From the NCBI GenBank assembly GCA_948468325.1, contig CAOKHR010000151.1, positions 1-6,234 of the forward strand: 6,234 nt of DNA, given 5' to 3'. Each line of letters starts with the position of its first letter. Positions within the stretch are counted from its first letter, which is position 1. Source of the stretch: an uncultured Lachnospiraceae bacterium. Lineage in GTDB: Bacteria; Bacillota; Clostridia; Lachnospirales; Lachnospiraceae. This document shows positions 5,337 to 6,234 of the stretch, piece after piece. Made by a program: the position numbers and the translations under genes. The notes beneath the pieces were generated by a model. That model worked only from the letters and a program-made list of their open reading frames with translations. It did not search any database and was not told the origin of the DNA.

Positions 5337-6098
5337 ATGACGAGAATTATTATGCATGGCTGCAATGGAAAGATGGGAAAAATTATTTCAGAAATCTGCA
5401 ATGAAGATCCGGATACTGCGATTGTTGCAGGTGTAGATATGAAAGACACCGGAGAACATGCATATCCGGTATTTACGGATATAACAAAATGTGATACAGA
5501 CGCAGATGTAATGATTGATTTTTCCAATGCGGCAGCAGTAGATCTGGTACTGGACTATTGTGTAAAAAAGAAGCTTCCGCTGGTTTTATGTACAACAGGG
5601 CTAAGTGAAGAACAATTGGAGAAAGTGAAACAGGCTGCAGCCTCCACTGCCATTTTAAAATCGGCAAATATGTCGCTTGGAATCAATACATTGTTTGAAA
5701 TTCTGCAGAAGGCAGCAAAAGTACTGGCTCCGGCAGGGTTTGATATAGAGATTGTAGAAAAGCATCATAATCAGAAACTGGATGCTCCGAGCGGAACGGC
5801 GCTTGCACTTGCAGATGCTATGAATGAAGCGATGAATGATGCATATGAGTATAAATATGACCGCAGTAAGGAGCGTAAAAAGAGAGAAAAAAGTGAAATC
5901 GGAATTTCTGCTGTCCGCGGAGGAACGATTGTTGGAGAGCATGAAGTGATTTTTGCCGGCAAAGATGAAGTGATTGAAATTAAACATACTTCTTATTCGC
6001 GCTCTGTCTTTGGGAAAGGAGCGGTAGAAGCTGCAAAATTCTTAAAGGGAAAAGAAGCAGGGATGTATGATATGCAGAAAGTAGTGAGCATGCGTTAA
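5337..6098 (+). CDS. dapB: 4-hydroxy-tetrahydrodipicolinate reductase
   Basis: DapB reduces the DapA product with NAD(P)H to tetrahydrodipicolinate, the next step towards diaminopimelate and lysine. The 253-residue protein has the normal length. The N-terminal Rossmann domain opens MTRIIMHGCNGKMGK, with the GxxGxMG nucleotide loop at 8-14. DVMIDFSN (57-64) and LCTTGLSEEQ (84-93) follow. The C-terminal substrate domain has EKHHNQKLDAPSGTA (141-155), where His143 and Lys147 correspond to E. coli His159 and Lys163, and the tetramer/substrate region RGGTIVGEHEVIFAG (194-208). A TTG at 5295 lies in the same frame and would add 14 residues from within the repeats. ATG 5337 is preferred because GGAGG (5327-5331) lies 5 bases upstream and the fold begins directly at TRIIMHG. 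It is probably co-transcribed with dapA, so under the same lysine riboswitch. A strong terminator closes the unit. Confidence 0.97.
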   Translation: MTRIIMHGCNGKMGKIISEICNEDPDTAIVAGVDMKDTGEHAYPVFTDITKCDTDADVMIDFSNAAAVDLVLDYCVKKKLPLVLCTTGLSEEQLEKVKQAAASTAILKSANMSLGINTLFEILQKAAKVLAPAGFDIEIVEKHHNQKLDAPSGTALALADAMNEAMNDAYEYKYDRSKERKKREKSEIGISAVRGGTIVGEHEVIFAGKDEVIEIKHTSYSRSVFGKGAVEAAKFLKGKEAGMYDMQKVVSMR

Positions 6099-6102
6099 TA
6101 TG

Positions 6103-6156
6103 AAAAGCTGTTATGAAATCAAAGAAACTCATAACAGCTTTTTGCATTATTTTTTT
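6103..6156 (+). terminator. Intrinsic terminator after dapB
   Basis: AAAAGCTGTTATGA (6103-6116) pairs perfectly over 14 bp with TCATAACAGCTTTT (6129-6142) around a 12-base loop. T-rich sequence follows (6139-6143 and 6150-6156). It begins four bases after the dapB stop and marks the end of the dapA-dapB transcript. The arms' A- and T-runs would also let it work in the other direction. Confidence 0.92.
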
Positions 6157-6186
6157 AAACCGGAATCCGCAACATATTTTTTAATG

Positions 6187-6220
6187 AGATCGGAAGAGCA
6201 CACGTCTGAACTCCAGTCAC
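6187..6220 (+). other. Illumina TruSeq adapter sequence (assembly artefact)
   Basis: The 34 bases from AGATCGGAAGAGCACACGTC through CTCCAGTCAC match, from memory and without mismatch, the adapter that appears when an Illumina read runs through a short insert. It is not biological. The orientation implies that the insert ended at 6186. The last 14 bases (6221-6234, GAATCCGATTCAAG) lie where the sample index should be. They do not continue into the expected constant ATCTCGTATGCC after 6, 8 or 10 bases, so their origin is unclear; they should also not be treated as genome. Confidence 0.97.
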
Positions 6221-6234
6221 GAATCCGATTCAAG

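Overview
The window reads as a piece of a Firmicutes genome, most likely a Lachnospiraceae-type gut clostridium. Supporting signs are AT-rich intergenic DNA, strong AGGAGG-type ribosome binding sites, intrinsic terminators, a lysine riboswitch, a Bacillus/Clostridium-type topoisomerase III and a tandem-OB single-stranded-DNA-binding protein. The genus cannot be fixed from the sequence alone. All real genes lie on the + strand.

Layout: (1) 1-303 holds a good promoter, a tiny gene of about 50 codons whose reading frame appears to shift by -1 at a run of six A's, and an intrinsic terminator. (2) 323-2455 is a full-length type IA topoisomerase III (topB). (3) 2456-2658 is non-coding, with an imperfect hairpin and a short direct repeat. 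(4) 2659-3285 is an SSB-like protein built from two OB folds. (5) 3395-3880 is a short P-loop cob(I)alamin/corrinoid adenosyltransferase-family protein. (6) 3890-4160 is a promoter, a lysine riboswitch and its terminator. (7) 4253-5143 is dapA. (8) 5161-5314 is a set of three diverged repeats of about 55 bp. (9) 5337-6098 is dapB, followed by a strong intrinsic terminator. (10) 6187-6220 matches the Illumina TruSeq read-through adapter exactly, so the biological sequence ends at about 6186.

Functionally there are two groups. topB and the SSB-like gene handle single-stranded DNA and DNA topology. dapA and dapB catalyse the first two committed steps from aspartate semialdehyde to diaminopimelate and lysine, and appear to be switched off together when lysine binds the leader RNA. 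The adenosyltransferase sits between the groups without other cobalamin genes.

I found no new defence, mobile or RNA-guided system. The most useful points for a second look are the adapter artefact, the repeats between dapA and dapB, the frameshifted small gene upstream of topB, and the tail-less double-OB SSB.
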